Of a DNA stretch of 64,000 nt, positions 24,181 to 36,373 are shown piece by piece. A model generated the notes under the pieces. That model was not told the origin of the DNA. It did no database searches and saw nothing but the letters and a program-made list of their open reading frames with translations. Source of the DNA: Haemonchus contortus (lineage: Eukaryota > Nematoda > Chromadorea > Rhabditida > Trichostrongylidae); assembly GCA_000469685.2 (NCBI GenBank), contig LS997566.1, forward strand, positions 2,986,925-3,050,924. Direction: 5' to 3'. The stretch's first letter is position 1, and each line of letters begins with the position of its first letter. Position numbers and translations under genes: made by a program.

Positions 24181-24477
24181 AATATTTTACATTTAGTGGT
24201 TCAACACTGTTGCAATAAAGCAATGTAGCCTGATCTGCTCGCGGTAAATAGAAATTTGCAGAAACTTATCCTACTAACGCATTCCTGGATGACAAGAAGT
24301 TCGTGTAGTACCGTCTCTTATGGCTCAACCTTAGATCTTCCAGCGCTGAATATTGAGATTACCGTCAACATTACTGAGAACATGATACTGTTTATTGAAA
24401 ATCATGAGGTCACGAATATTTAGAGCTTTTTCAACAAATTTAAAGAGAAATAACAAAACAAGTATGTACACAGAAGA
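24181..24477. other. Spacer between tRNA-Ala and ISY1 3' end
   Basis: This holds the ISY1 3' UTR on the minus strand, including an AATAAA poly(A) signal (24391-24396 on the minus strand, about 82 bases after the stop codon). I see nothing else in it. Confidence 0.6.
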
Positions 24478-26391
24478 TCAGCTGGTGGCGAGATACTTTT
24501 CCATAAGTTCCCGCTTTTTCCTCTCGATAATCATTTCTTCGATATCACTCTGAGTTGGTACCTGAAAGGACTCTTCAGGTGTACACAGCAGCTGCAGAAA
24601 TAGCTGGGTGAAATTCCATAAAAAAAGAAACTGTGCTTACCAGAACGTGTCTGATGGTCATCTGTTTTCCATCTTCACCAACAACTATAGATTCTTTTGT
24701 GTCAATGTCTTCACCATCGGAGTCCTTAACAAGAAATTTTCGTTGGAACTCTACAAATCGGAAGGAGCAAAGATATCAATAGTACTATGATGAGGTCTGA
24801 TGGTTACAAACTTAGGCATTTCAAACAGTACGGATCTACTTTCAAGAATTCCTCGTAGAGAAACCTGGGCAGTGGTGAAGCAGCACCAAACAACTCAAAA
24901 TCCGTTACTACGACAAAACTATTAATGCTAATGCTAGTGTGCCATTAATGCTAGTACGGTACGGATCGCAGTGATTTTAATTTGGAAGTGTGTGAAAACC
25001 AGCTCAAATGCGTGCCTTCACACGAACTTCCAAAACAAAAATCACAGCCACCTCAAAGAAGTGCGTCTCGAGTTTGAACACCTAGAATTTTGAAAGAAAA
25101 TGAAACACCCACATCTTGAACTTTATAAATATCTTCATCCATGTCGTCTCCGAATTCCTTCTGGAAACGCTCAGCTCCATGTTCGGCAAAATACTAAAAA
25201 AAGTTGTTTTTTAACAGTCGGCTGCAGATTTGCGCTTTTCTGTTACGATAATTGTCAACAACCCAGTCCCCACATGTGTTTTGTCTACAAATAAACATAT
25301 CTTGGTGAACACCCAGTTCATAACGACCACAAACCTTTTCAGCTTCTTCAATGGCTTTTTTCTCTGCCTCTTTCTCCAAAGGAATCAATAAACCATCATC
25401 ATCGTCCAAATATCCATAATAATCTGCATCGACGTGCTTCATCAATTCGGCCCGTGTTTTTCGCATTTGCTAAAATATTCATTATCACCTTTCCAAGGCT
25501 TATTAACAGAAATCATTTATTTGAAAAAAAGACCGATATACCTCTAATTCCTTCGACTCTTCGAACAATGCCCGAACACCAGGTAAATCTTTGGCTGCGC
25601 CAAAATACTTGTATCCTCGATTGGATGCAACCTCTCTTCCTTCTTTATCAAGTTCACGCGCTGAGATTTTCCTAAATTACACTTCTAAAGCTCCTATAAA
25701 TTGTCGGGTGAGAAAAACCAAAACGACGAGTTACTGAAAACCACCATGATTTGCAGAGTAGAGCACATCTAGGGCATAGGAACGACCACTATGATCAAGT
25801 CCTTACCTATAGTCCATTCCTCCTAGCTCTCGTATCCGCATTTCCCAGGCATATTTGATCCTTATCATTTTATTGATTTCGTCATTTAAATCGCGGATCT
25901 TGAACTCTCCCAGACCAGGATTTTGGATAAGAGCAATCTTCTTGGCGATTTCTTTTGCAATCTAAGACACAAACAAGTATCGAACAACGTTTAAAACGTG
26001 AAGCGTCGAAGTTAGATGTGAGAGATGCGTCTATACCTCACGACGGAATCGTTCTGCATCGTTTAGGTTCGAGCAAAGACTTGTGTCATGTGGTCGTTTT
26101 GCTATTGGACCCTGGAAAGCTGTGTTATTAGATAAAGACAAGTAAAAAGTATATAGGAGTGAAAATGAAGGGAAAGCTTTTTAATGGTGTATTCAAAGTC
26201 GGGACCTATGCCAACGTTAACGATAAGCTGCACAACTAAATCTTACGTAGGGACATTACGAACCTTTTCTTCTTCTTCTTTCAGCCGACGCCATCGCGCC
26301 AAGGCGGTCATGGCCTTCTCAGCATTTCTTGCCTAGAAAAATAACACTTAACTAATTGCAAGGAAAAGCTAACAGAACCTCAACCTACCAT
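24478..26391 (-). CDS. isy-1: Pre-mRNA splicing factor ISY1
   Basis: Nine coding exons, all in phase: 26389-26391, 26264-26332, 26037-26111, 25807-25961, 25542-25671, 25335-25469, 25113-25193, 24641-24748 and 24478-24561, giving 279 residues (human ISY1 is about 285). The protein opens ARNAEKAMTALARWRRLKEE, continues with KRPHDTSLCSNLNDAERFRR, MIRIKYAWEMRIRELGGMDY, an acidic YYGYLDDDDGLLIPLEKEAE, and closes SDIEEMIIERKKRELMEKYL. ISY1 is a component of the catalytic spliceosome (Prp19/NTC-associated). The first coding exon carries only the ATG. The acceptor before 24748 may be shifted; using AG at 24749-24750 keeps frame. It is divergent from the ZNHIT6 gene. Confidence 0.97.
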
Positions 26392-26752
26392 TTTTCTGCA
26401 GAATCGATGCCTCTGATGAGCCTCTAGAAACTACGACAATCAAAAGTCCTCAAAAGAGATAACAAAGAGCAGACGTGAGAACAACACAGCAGAGAAGCAC
26501 AAAGCGCAGACGTTTGAATTTTCGAATAACGAGCAAGTGGTGCCGTCGCGTACAAAGTGAGACGAATGGCGCCAAATCTGCCCAATTAATTTGCTCCCCA
26601 GGCAGGTAGTTTAAATTTGAGTGGTTTTATTCGATTGCCCTAGTTTTTTCCTCCTTGTAAACTTCTCTTTTCTTTAGTCTGTGATTGTATGTGGTCTTTA
26701 ACCTGTGAAGATCCAAAGTCCCGTCATCTTTTCCAGGACTTGAAGGGCAGAA
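26392..26752. promoter_or_regulatory. Bidirectional promoter region, ISY1 / ZNHIT6
   Basis: About 360 bases separate the two divergent start codons. On the minus strand attctgcag lies four bases before the ISY1 ATG. On the plus strand atcttttccag (26726-26735) lies 18 bases before the ZNHIT6 ATG. Both look like spliced-leader acceptors, so true transcription starts lie between them. No TATA-like element stands out. Confidence 0.55.
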
Positions 26753-29700
26753 ATGACTGCTGAAGTAGCCAACTCGTGCACAGAAGAAGACACCCATTCT
26801 AGTTTGGAAGGTGATCGATCTTATGAGTTTCCGAAATTGATCGCAGCAGATTTTTCATGATTAGCTCTTTAGATGGTTCAGAAGGTGAAGAGGGTGAGAT
26901 TCTTGATACCGACGATTCTGGTTTCATACCACTTTCTGGAGGTACGTTCGGTGGGCTCAGGTTCTTTACGCAAATAGTATCGGGATAGGAAATTTGCAGC
27001 AAAACCCGCCATCGATGACGCTCAAGACTCCTCAAGCGATGACGAGCCGCCTGAAGAGATCTTGAATAGGGTTGCTAAGAAGGTAAATACATGGGTATTT
27101 ACTACGTTCCACATTCAAGGATAGTTCATTCTCGGGCATTGACGTTTTCTAGAAAGCCGAGGAAAATGGATTGATAGAGCCTGTAGTAGATCTGAAGTTG
27201 TGCGCGATCTGTCAGAAAACTCCGCATAAGTACAGGTCGGTGCTGCTTTGAATCGGTTTTGTACACTGGGCAGTATTGTTACATGTGTTCTTTCTAGGTG
27301 TCCAAAGTGTGACATAAGGACGTGTTCTGTAGCTTGTTCTAAGCAACACAAGAAAATCAAAAACGTTAGTCTTTTGAGGTCGATATTATTTCTATTGTCA
27401 ATGAAGTAGTCGCACACAATGATTCTGAGGCAGTGCCGCTAAATAATGAGAGCAAGATAGCTGAAGTTCTTAAAAGTATTATTTGGTGCTAATGAGTCCG
27501 TAAAGATGCCAGCCACACACTGAGGTAGATACACATGAAGCAGACATCTTTATCTGTATATTAAAGTGATATTTCAGTGTGACGGTGTCCGACCACCTTT
27601 CCAAGCGGTTGCCAAACTCTCACAGTTCGATGCTGCGAAATCAATCCAAGATCAACAGTTTCTTCATACTGTTCAAAATAATTTATCATCGGTCAAAGGC
27701 CCTCCGTCAACTCATGCACAGTATCAGCTTGCTCATGCGGTTCGCTCCAGTCCATTCTAGTTTGAACGTTTGGTGCTCAGCATGCGCCTAATGTGGTGAG
27801 ATTATGAGGTAATTAACGAAAAGGGTCCTTGTTAAGGCTTCTTCATCCTCTGGTGAAGGCAATGATCCTGGCCGGTCAGTGCATGATCGTAACCAAGGTG
27901 ACGAGGAGAATCCGGACCACATTCGGCACAAGGTAATTCTCAGTTTTATCCATCGTGACCTTTCGTTATAGAGATTGATTTTTCACATTGAAAACAAATC
28001 TTGATTGGGTTCAAAAGGCATACTTAAGTTAGTATTTTGACAATGTTATTCTTTGAAAAAATCCAATTTCAAGATATTCAGGCGAATTCGGCACAGGAGC
28101 GGTTCCTTATACAAAATGCGATACGTCGCCGAATCTGGCTCTCTTTCAGTGACGACAAAGGTTTGGGCACTAATTTCAGCTTCACTGTTTCGTATTTGAT
28201 GCTGTTTTGAACCACAGTAATGCTGCACCGTACCTTTTGCTGGCAGTAGGTTTTCCTTGAAACGACTTAGCGATAAATTCCATTGTTATGTTTCAGGCGG
28301 CGAAGACTGTTCACGCCATGAACAGTATTCCGATACAATATTTTGGTGTATTGATTTTGTTTTCACTAAGCAGCTAGAAGATGGATCGTCATCGGAATAT
28401 TCTTATCGTGTCCAAAATATACCTGAAACGATAAGGCTTGTCACAGTTAGTCCTCTTCTTCTTTTTGTTTGGTCTTCTCGGGTCCTAAGCCTATATTTCG
28501 AGCCGTGATTCCTCCGGATTCAACAATTGTCCTTATATTAAGGTCCTGAAACAATTCCTCAAACCTCGGCAACATGGATGTGTTGTTTCGAAATCCGATT
28601 TGGATATGGATAAAATGGCTCCTTTCATTGAAGCTGGAATGGAAAATATCAATGGATTCATGTTGGTGCCCAATTATGAGCCAGAGAGGTAGTGGTAATG
28701 ATTTTAAAGATTACAAGCAACTGACTCGAATAATCTCAGATAGTCTTTATCTTTTTAGGTACTACGTGATCAACTTCGAGAAAGATCTTTTGCATAATAC
28801 TCGGAATAGGGTTATTGTCAATCATCCAAGAATTATCGTAACCTTGAACACTGAGTTTATTTCATCACATCAGGTGCTGTGTAAATTCCTTTTCTTTGTT
28901 CATTCATTTTAATGGCTCGTTACCACTTTTCAATTTCTTTTCGCAAACAAAATTGTGGCAATTCTTAGTCAATGAATTAGATTTACTAATTAGAAATCAT
29001 CCTTGCTCATTTTTAATTTTGCAGCTAGTTTCGGAAGCGGAGGCAGAAGAAATAAGAGAAAAGCAGCGTCAGTCACGAGCAATGGGCCAAGCTGCTGAGG
29101 AGGTTGAATGTTTTCCCATTCCTTTTATGGAGAGCTGTTTTTTCAAAGTACCGGTGCAAAAAAAAGCTATTTTCCTCCTATGAGGAAGTGATTATAGGGT
29201 TGTGGAAGTGTGTTTCATCACGGCGGTAGGAGTGGCGGTTTTCGAGGCGGGCGCGGAGGACCTCGAGGAGGATTCCGTGGTGGTTTTCACGGAGGTTCTC
29301 ATGGTCACAACAATCGTGAAGCGCAAAGAGGCGGCTCAAGGGGATGCAGGGTATGGCCTACTGTCATTTATTATAATTATCATTATGATTATTATTATAC
29401 TTATTATTGTGTATCGATTATTGTTTCGAGCAAGTTGTTTTCAGGGCCGCTTCGATGGAAAAAGGACGAGAAACTTTGATGACGATGATACTTGTTTCCG
29501 TAGCAAAAGGGGCCGAGGTGATAGGAGCGCTAGGGGACGCTCTCACAATTACAGGTTTGAATATAGGCATTTGTTCGGGTTCCTTGATTTAGATCATTCG
29601 CTTATTCTTATCTTGGCAAGGGTTAGAGCTTGAGGCCGTGGATGCTATCCTAACGTTTCTTTTCCTCTGTTTATTGCTTTTATTGCTTCATTTAGGAGTT

Positions 29701-29870
29701 TGGACGATGAGTTCGATCCATTCGAGCCGTTCGAAGGGCCTGTCCGTCTGCCACGTTCTTATTTGGGTAGCAAAGAGAGTGGTAAATCAGAAAATGGTGC
29801 AGCTAACAGCAACTCCTCAGCAGCTAACACCAACTCCTCAGAAAAGAAGGAGCAAGAAAACATCGGTTGA
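26753..29870 (+). CDS. znhit6: Box C/D snoRNA protein 1 (ZNHIT6/BCD1), zf-HIT with RGG-rich tail
   Basis: Fifteen exons join in phase to 524 residues: 26753-26810, 26873-26941, 27000-27082, 27153-27235, 27298-27364, 27578-27691, 27837-27932, 28082-28160, 28297-28445, 28543-28688, 28759-28873, 29025-29102, 29198-29350, 29445-29554 and 29696-29870. An acidic N-terminus precedes the zf-HIT finger (LCAIC, KYRCPKCDIRTCSVACSKQH). The BCD1 core follows, including IRRRIWLSFSDDKGG and a C-terminal NRVIVNHPRIIVTLN. BCD1 helps assemble box C/D snoRNPs with the R2TP/NUFIP system. Unusual is a long C-terminal extension with GGFRGGRGG and KRGRGDRSARGR, suggesting RNA binding. The end of exon 6 is uncertain; gcg|gttcgc at about 27741 also keeps phase. 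Confidence 0.88.
29374..29412. repeat. AT-rich trinucleotide-like tract in ZNHIT6 intron
   Basis: An imperfect run of tta/att/atg triplets lies inside the intron between exons 13 and 14. It has no coding effect. Confidence 0.6.
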
Positions 29871-30466
29871 ACCTTTGAGCACATTTTTATGGTTTGGAAT
29901 CTGATTCAGACCAGTGATGGTTTTCTATCCAGTCTCCCTTTCAATCTCAAGCACATACGTACCTTTTTATTTGGGATTGTTTTGGTATCTTGCCATTATA
30001 TTTCCCAAAGCAAATGGTCTCTTTTTTCCTTGCTAGTTTTTACTCTTTCATAATTTCATCTCGGAATGAGCCTGAAAAGTTCTATTTGCTCCTTTACTTC
30101 TACTTTCGGTTTTCCTGTTGTGTTGTTGTTTCTTTGTTACTAGTTGTGAGCTTGATTGCAGGTTGTACATTACTAGTTGACATTAATCACTTGAATCGAA
30201 TAGTTTAGTGACTGTTGTTTTATTATTGTTATTTTGTTTGGATTCTTAACTCTCACAGTTCTGAAATTGAGTAGAACTAGACATTCTTTGTTATTATTGT
30301 TGACATTTTGTTATAAACTTATTGATTCCGCTGGTACATAAACGACGCGTCTTTTTAACGTTTTTATTTATACTATCTTTTTTCGAAGTTTGAATATCTC
30401 AGCGAGTGGATTGTTCCTCACATTTTTTTTAGAGAAAATGGCAGCGTTTAGGGCAGTGCAACAGCA
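29871..30466. promoter_or_regulatory. Intercistronic spacer with spliced-leader-type acceptor before GTF3C3
   Basis: About 600 bases between the ZNHIT6 stop and GTF3C3 start, T-rich throughout, holding the ZNHIT6 3' UTR. No perfect AATAAA was found; ATAAAC-like variants lie near 30315 and 30340. The run cattttttttag at 30421-30432 is a strong acceptor five bases before an upstream ATG (30438). That small frame's TGA overlaps the main ATG as ATGA at 30467-30470. Confidence 0.55.
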
Positions 30467-33400
30467 ATGAGTGGCGATGCCACGGATAACTCTGATCTCG
30501 TCGAACTTGCGTCGATGGAACCTGTAAGAATGTCAACGGGTGGTCAGTGAATTTTTACTAAATGCAGATTGTACATAGTATTGCTGAAGAAGAAAAGGGG
30601 GTGGAATAGGGCATTCTTTAGATTCTGGAAGCGAATATACACCTGAGTTTAATGGTACCATAGGTGGAGTGGATATCTCCAACGAAATCCTTGGTAAGAC
30701 TTTCCTATTATGTGCTCATTTTTCATATAGCTGATAGTTTTTTGAATTTTTCCAATGAACATATCGAAATTGATCGTTTTCCATCGCTGGGCACCTGGAT
30801 GCCTTATCATTTGCATGCTTTTAAGGATCTGGAGAGGATGGCGATTACGATCGCGCCCTTGGGCGGTTCATGCGCAACGAAATAGACTACGATGAGTTCA
30901 TGAGGCTGACTGGTGGGCAAACACTTGAGGAGGAAATGGCCGCTGATGGTGGAGGTAGGTCGCCTTAAATCTTAAGCGCACCTTTTGAATGAGTATCTCA
31001 TCCGCGAAATATACAGGAGAATCCATAGAGGACGAAGACGATGAAGAAGATCCAAGCGGTGATAATGCACAGGTACTGAGTGTTGAAGAATTGGAACATT
31101 TTCAATTCTCAGATGATAGACAAAGGAGTTTTAGGAGTTCACCGTTAAGAAAGAATACGCCACGGAGTATGGTGGTGACCTGCCAGTTCATGTCAGAAAT
31201 CTTATGCAAGAGGTAAGGTTTCTTCAGGTGTCCTTAGTGTTTGAAAGGAATTCTTTTCTCATACAACTTTCTCACAAGTTATTGACCTTACATCTACAGG
31301 TGATATGAATTTTCAATCGATAATAATCTTTCTCAGATTGTTAACGACGAACTTGGAGGCTGTCGTGCTGATGTGTTGTCAGCATCAGTTCCAATGGAGA
31401 CGGATCAACCGTCAACATCTCAAGCAACTTCAACCCCGGAACCAACCGTAGAACGGGAACGAATACCTAGAAAACTTAGTAAAACAATGGATGCTCTTCT
31501 TGGTCATGCTAATGTCATCTACGCGAAGGGCAACACTCAAGAGGCTCTCGCTGTTTTTGCTCGAGGTTAGTCTTCATTTTCTACTTTTTCACCTTTCTTC
31601 AAGCTGGTTTTCAAAAACTGAGGTTCCACCATATTGGGTGTTATTTCACTGCAGGTAATTCGACAAGAGCCTCGTAACGCAGCATCGTATCGCCAGGTTT
31701 CCGATATTTACCAAGAACTAGGAGATCCACAGAAAAGTTTACAGTGAGTTACTGATATTCGGGAATTTAGGCTATGCTTTGAAATTTTTCGTAAGATGCG
31801 ATCTGTGGGTAAATGAGCATTATGCAAGTGACTTTACTTACAGGTATGGACTTCTTGCAGCACATTTGGATAGTCGCACACCCGCTGAAGATTGGGCTCA
31901 CTGGGGAGATGAATCCAAGAAACTTGAACTCATTGAAGAAGCAGCTGCCTGTTATGGAAGAGGTATCGTTACCGGTTTTCTTAGGAGTTTCCCCCTTAAG
32001 TGGAGGTTTTCATCTGATTCGGAAAATCATTGATTTTGCAGCTATTCGACTAAATATCACAAATTGGAAGTATTATGAAAACCGTATCGAAATGCTTGAT
32101 TTGCTAGGTGAGCTAATATTTTGGTTTTTAATTTTCTCTTAAGTAGAAGCATCCCCTTTTCAGGGCTTCGTCCGTTAGCAATGCGTACTCGTTTGCAAGC
32201 TGCACAGATGATAGATCCTTGTCAAGCAGGCGTCGACTTTGAGTGGTTTCACGAACTCATTAAAACGGTGCGTACTGAATTTCAATGTTCTGTGGTAGTT
32301 TGGGAATCTGACCGTTCGTTTGCACCCCTCGTGCTATTCTAGTAGAGGCATATTGTATCTCTTTTTCTATTGCAAAAAGTAGGGGAGATAAGTTGGAACA
32401 TTCTGAACAAAGCCATATGGGATATAACTCCTAAGCCTACTTCAGGACCTCGTTCATTCTTGTTTTCGTTCAGGTTGCTCAATATTACATTGCCATTAAT
32501 GACGAGGACCGAGCCATTCTTGCGCTTGAAGCCTTCGTTCTTCGCAGTAAGGAGTTCGGCAGGTCCGCGGAGAATCAACACGAAACGTTAATAGGTTGAA
32601 CTTTTCTTTATCTGTTTCTGAGTCACCATTTCTTATTTTTACTTCTTTTCTTCATTTTCTTGGAGCTTCAGGTATGTGGATGGCGAAAAACAAGTTTACT
32701 GAAGCAGCAAAATCCATTTTTGCCTTATGTGATGGAATCTTCGTTACAAGGAAACCTGATAACGAGCCTGCTTTGACGGTCAGCCACTCCAAAAGTTGTT
32801 CTTCATATGTACAACCTCTTCCCTTCCAGCATTCTGTTCTTTTTAGATCACTTTGTCACACGGTACTTATTCCGTGGAACCGTTCCCACCCGACAATGAT
32901 GTACAATTTCACGTAGAACCAACGTTCCCTACTATCACTTTGTGTCGGCTGATTGTTTGTTTCATCGGTTTGGGAAAAAGAGAACTAGCAAAGGTAATCC
33001 TTCTGTAATATTCGCACGTTTGACCATAAGTAAATGGTACAAGAACTTTTCTATTATGCCCTACAGAGGCTTTTAAAAAGCAATTGTCTGCATCTTTTCG
33101 AAACAGTCTGTTGTAGATGGGTGGCAACTTAACCGACAGACTTCTCCAAAGTGCAAAAATTCTATATAAATAAATATATCCATGTATATATATTTTTTGA
33201 GTTTTTACATCGTATTGTGATTTTCAATCTCAATAAAATGTAAGATGGGATCATGTAGGAATTTCCGTATTTGAATTGTTGCCATATTCCAGCCTCTCAA
33301 AGCGATACTGCTCAACAGGGATTTGTTGTCCCACGAGGATGAGCCTCACGTGTTGGAAATTGCCAGAGCATATTACAATTGCGATGCTTTCAAAACAACG

Positions 33401-36373
33401 AAGGTCCGTTCTTTTGCTTATGCTTTCGATGTGGTTTCATATTTTTTAGTCGGAATAAATCGCAGAATTACATTCCGATAATCTTTTGACCATGATCACG
33501 GAAGATTTCTTTTTTGTAGCTCTTGTATGTTTCCAGTTGTTTTTGGAAACCTTACAAGAGTGGAATAACTACTGTGACAATCCGGAAATGTGGTTCATCT
33601 ATGGAAACACAGCAGCTGTGAGATTTTGCTTTTCACTTTACTGAGTTAAACACCGCTGATTTTCCAATTTATTAGTGCTGCAAATTTGCTTAGGCTCTCA
33701 AAGACATTAACACGGCTATGGAGTCATTTGAGAAAGTGCTGCAGTTGAATCCAGGGCATGTAGATGCTCGTATTAATCTCTCCGGACTGCAGCAAAAGAT
33801 TGGTCAATCGGATAGAGCGCTTGAGACTTTGCAGGATTATGATCTGGACACCTGCACCCATTTGCCGGTCAGAAAATTTCTATCGTCAAGCTTTTTGTTC
33901 GATAGACAATAAGTATGGTGCAATTGTAATTGAACGCTTATTAGTAGTGATTGAATTTTCATAATTTTTAGGATGAGCGATTACTCATTCGGCAAGCAGA
34001 TGTACTTTTCGACTCCCAAAAGACGGAACAGTTCATTCGTTGCTGTCGTATGCTTCTCACGCCCCATTTCTACGAAGTTCACAGAAATCAGGATAATATA
34101 GGGAAAAGGCGGAGCACCAAGACAGGTTCTTTCGGCTGCTCTCATTGAACTTTTATTTGACCAGGCCAACTCACAGATCAAAGCCCTCGTTCTTCCCACG
34201 TTCAATCTGCTTTTGAGCACTTTGTTTCCTTTTCTCTATAATGAATTATACAGTTCTCATGAAGCTCAGAATTTCTTCGACGAGTCAAAGTTTCATTTTT
34301 TAGCCGTTCACCTCCAATCCCATATTCAATAGTAGTGATTTAGGCTTTTTTCTGAGTAACACTCTACGGGTTGCTGCAATCAATGCGATAACTAATACAA
34401 ACTGGGAAAAGTTTGTTCGTCGGTTAGGATCGGCGGCAGCGAGTGAACGACGAAGTGTGGACGAACTTGATCCAGCCTTGGTGAGCTCCTAGTCTACTTA
34501 GGACCTGCTCATTTAGATTTGTTGAAAACCACAGAGCAGCGATTGTTCTCAAGCTTCGATTTTGTGGAAGACGTTATGCTATCAATACTTATTACAGCTG
34601 CACGACTACTGTCTGAAACTGATCGAATGTCTCTTGGCAAAACAGCGCTATCAGGTTGGTGCAAGCGGTTTGTCTCTTGTGTCCATAATCCGTGTATTCT
34701 TTCTGTTTGTTCAGGACATGTTGATTGTCTGTTGCTACGCTTTCCTACAGCCTAGAATTACTCGCTCGGAGAAGTTGGTTTATTTTTTCATGAATTTAAC
34801 ATTTTTGCTGTCTCACAGGCAAATAATGCAAATTATTGATTTCTTATTGCTTCAGGTCTTCAACTTTCCAAAATCTTCTGTACTTTTGTGCAATAAAAGC
34901 TCAGTGCTGGCCTGTTGCTTTTGAATACGTGCGATGGTATCACACCTTAACAAACGTTCGTGATTTTCACTAGGTTTTGCTACTTCACTGATTCATCTGC
35001 ATTACTTCCAGACCGCCCATCAGCTAACACTCCCTAACTGTAGAGAAGTGTTGTACAAACGAATATTCAATGCTATGAATTACGTATTCGTTCACTCGCA
35101 AAATGTTTCCTATCATCGTTATGTTATGCGATCTCTTTCGAAGGTGGGTTTGATTATGGAAAGATTCACCACTTTTTCTCGCTTAGCCGCATATAGTCAT
35201 GTGTTTTGGTTGTTTGTGTTGTGTTGTTTTGTTTTTTGTTTTTTTAAGAATTTTATGTTTATGTTTGTCTTATATTTTATCTGCTTTTGTTTGTTGTGTC
35301 GGATAGATGGAAAATATCGCTTTGATTTTTTAGTCCCTGGAAATCATGCGCTGCAAGCCATTTCTGGGAATAATTCGCTAATTACTGGGTCCTATCGTCA
35401 CGCTCTAGGTTTAAAGCTTTCTTGTTAATCTTTTCTGGAAGGCACTTTGCAATAGATAACTATTTCAGGAGAATATTTGCGTGTATGGAATGACAATAAG
35501 AAAAATCCGATGATATGTTTGCTTCTTGCTTTGACTTTCACGCACATGGCATGCAAGAAAGATATCAGTAGCAGGCATATGATTGCAGTGAGGGTGAGTT
35601 TGCTGAAAAGCTTCTGGAGGTATGAGGTTACTGTTAAGGAACCCTGGAAAAACGGCTGTTTTCATTGAAATCCTGGCTCTTTCTGCTTCATTAGTTAGAT
35701 CGAATCTGTGGATTGCTTCTTGGTTTTTTTCCTCCCATTGTGATTGACTAGCGTTCTAACAAGCACTTTTGTCAGGGTGTGGCATTCATGAAATGCTACG
35801 AAAAAAATCGTGCATGTCGTCAAGAGTGTAACTACAATATTGGGCGAATGTTCCACCAGCTTTCCTTGACTCCTCTGGCGATTCATTTCTACAATAAGGT
35901 GAGTTTGAGGTTAGGGTTCAATCGTGGGCAACTCTATTGTGATGAGGAGAAGCAAATGACACCATGATCTTTTTTAGGTCCTTGCCGATCCTCCTCCTGT
36001 CGTTTTCTACACAGACGATGAGGGAAATGAAGCTGAACGACCGAGTGAAATGTATGTTTTTTTTTTCAAAGTAATCATTTTGCGTCTTTTTTAATAGACG
36101 AAGACAGGCTGAGCTAATGGCTAGAATTGATTAGGTCTAGCTTATACTTTGTGTTGCTAATGCTGTAGTACTGTAGTAGAATGGCTCGATTTTTTTTGTA
36201 CTTTGATTCACGAGACAGTCAATTTTACCACGGGGGCCAATTGCCGTACCATCTCTCTACATTTCAGGTACGATGTGCGGAAATTCGCTGCACACAATCT
36301 TGCTCTCATTTACCGTGCAAGTGGCAACGACTACCTAGCTCGAAAGATTTATGAGAAATTCCTTGTTGTATAA
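30467..36373 (+). CDS. gtf3c3: General transcription factor 3C subunit 3 (TFIIIC TPR subunit)
   Basis: About 971 residues over 27 exons, with TPR repeats and the co-linear order of GTF3C3/Tfc4. Landmarks: an acidic N-terminus; EFTVKKEYATEYGGDLPVHV; TPR blocks GNTQEALAVFAR, VIRQEPRNAASYRQVSDIYQ, KSLQYGLLAAHL, FEKVLQLNPGHVDARINLSG and LQQKIGQSDRALETLQ; then PGNHALQAISGNNSLITGS, LALTFTHMACKKDISSRHM and YNIGRMFHQLSLTPLAIHFY; end LIYRASGNDYLARKIYEKF. Exons: 30467-30542, 30610-30693, 30826-30954, 31017-31072, 31135-31212, 31337-31565, 31655-31743, 31844-31962, 32042-32107, 32164-32267, 32474-32594, 32672-32778, 32847-32993, 33293-33403, 33537-33617, 33694-33867, 33972-34125, 34344-34480, 34598-34654, 34715-34773, 34856-34955, 35012-35147, 35334-35408, 35469-35593, 35776-35898, 35978-36051, 36268-36373. 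The subunit helps TFIIIC recruit TFIIIB at tRNA genes. The 31565/31655 junction is one base out of phase (see findings). Confidence 0.93.

Noticed and set aside
29202..29633. 143-codon plus-strand frame with valine- and glutamate-rich sequence
   Set aside because: It is an alternate frame of the RGG-encoding ZNHIT6 exons and reads through two introns with good splice sites.
34131..34330. Open frame in the GTF3C3 intron between exons 17 and 18 that could be an extra exon
   Set aside because: Including it needs an unusual 49-base intron and drops the stretch HFYEVHRNQDNIGKRRSTKT, which fits the family better and joins exon 18 in phase.
34809..34855. Possible extra GTF3C3 exon reading QIMQIIDFLLLQ
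   Set aside because: Phase shows exon 20 joins directly to exon 21 at 34856, which has the family-like QNLLYFCAIKAQCWPVAFEY. The extra piece breaks the frame downstream.
35048..35428. 126-codon open frame rich in Phe/Cys/Leu
   Set aside because: Its first part is GTF3C3 exon 22; the rest reads through a T-rich intron.
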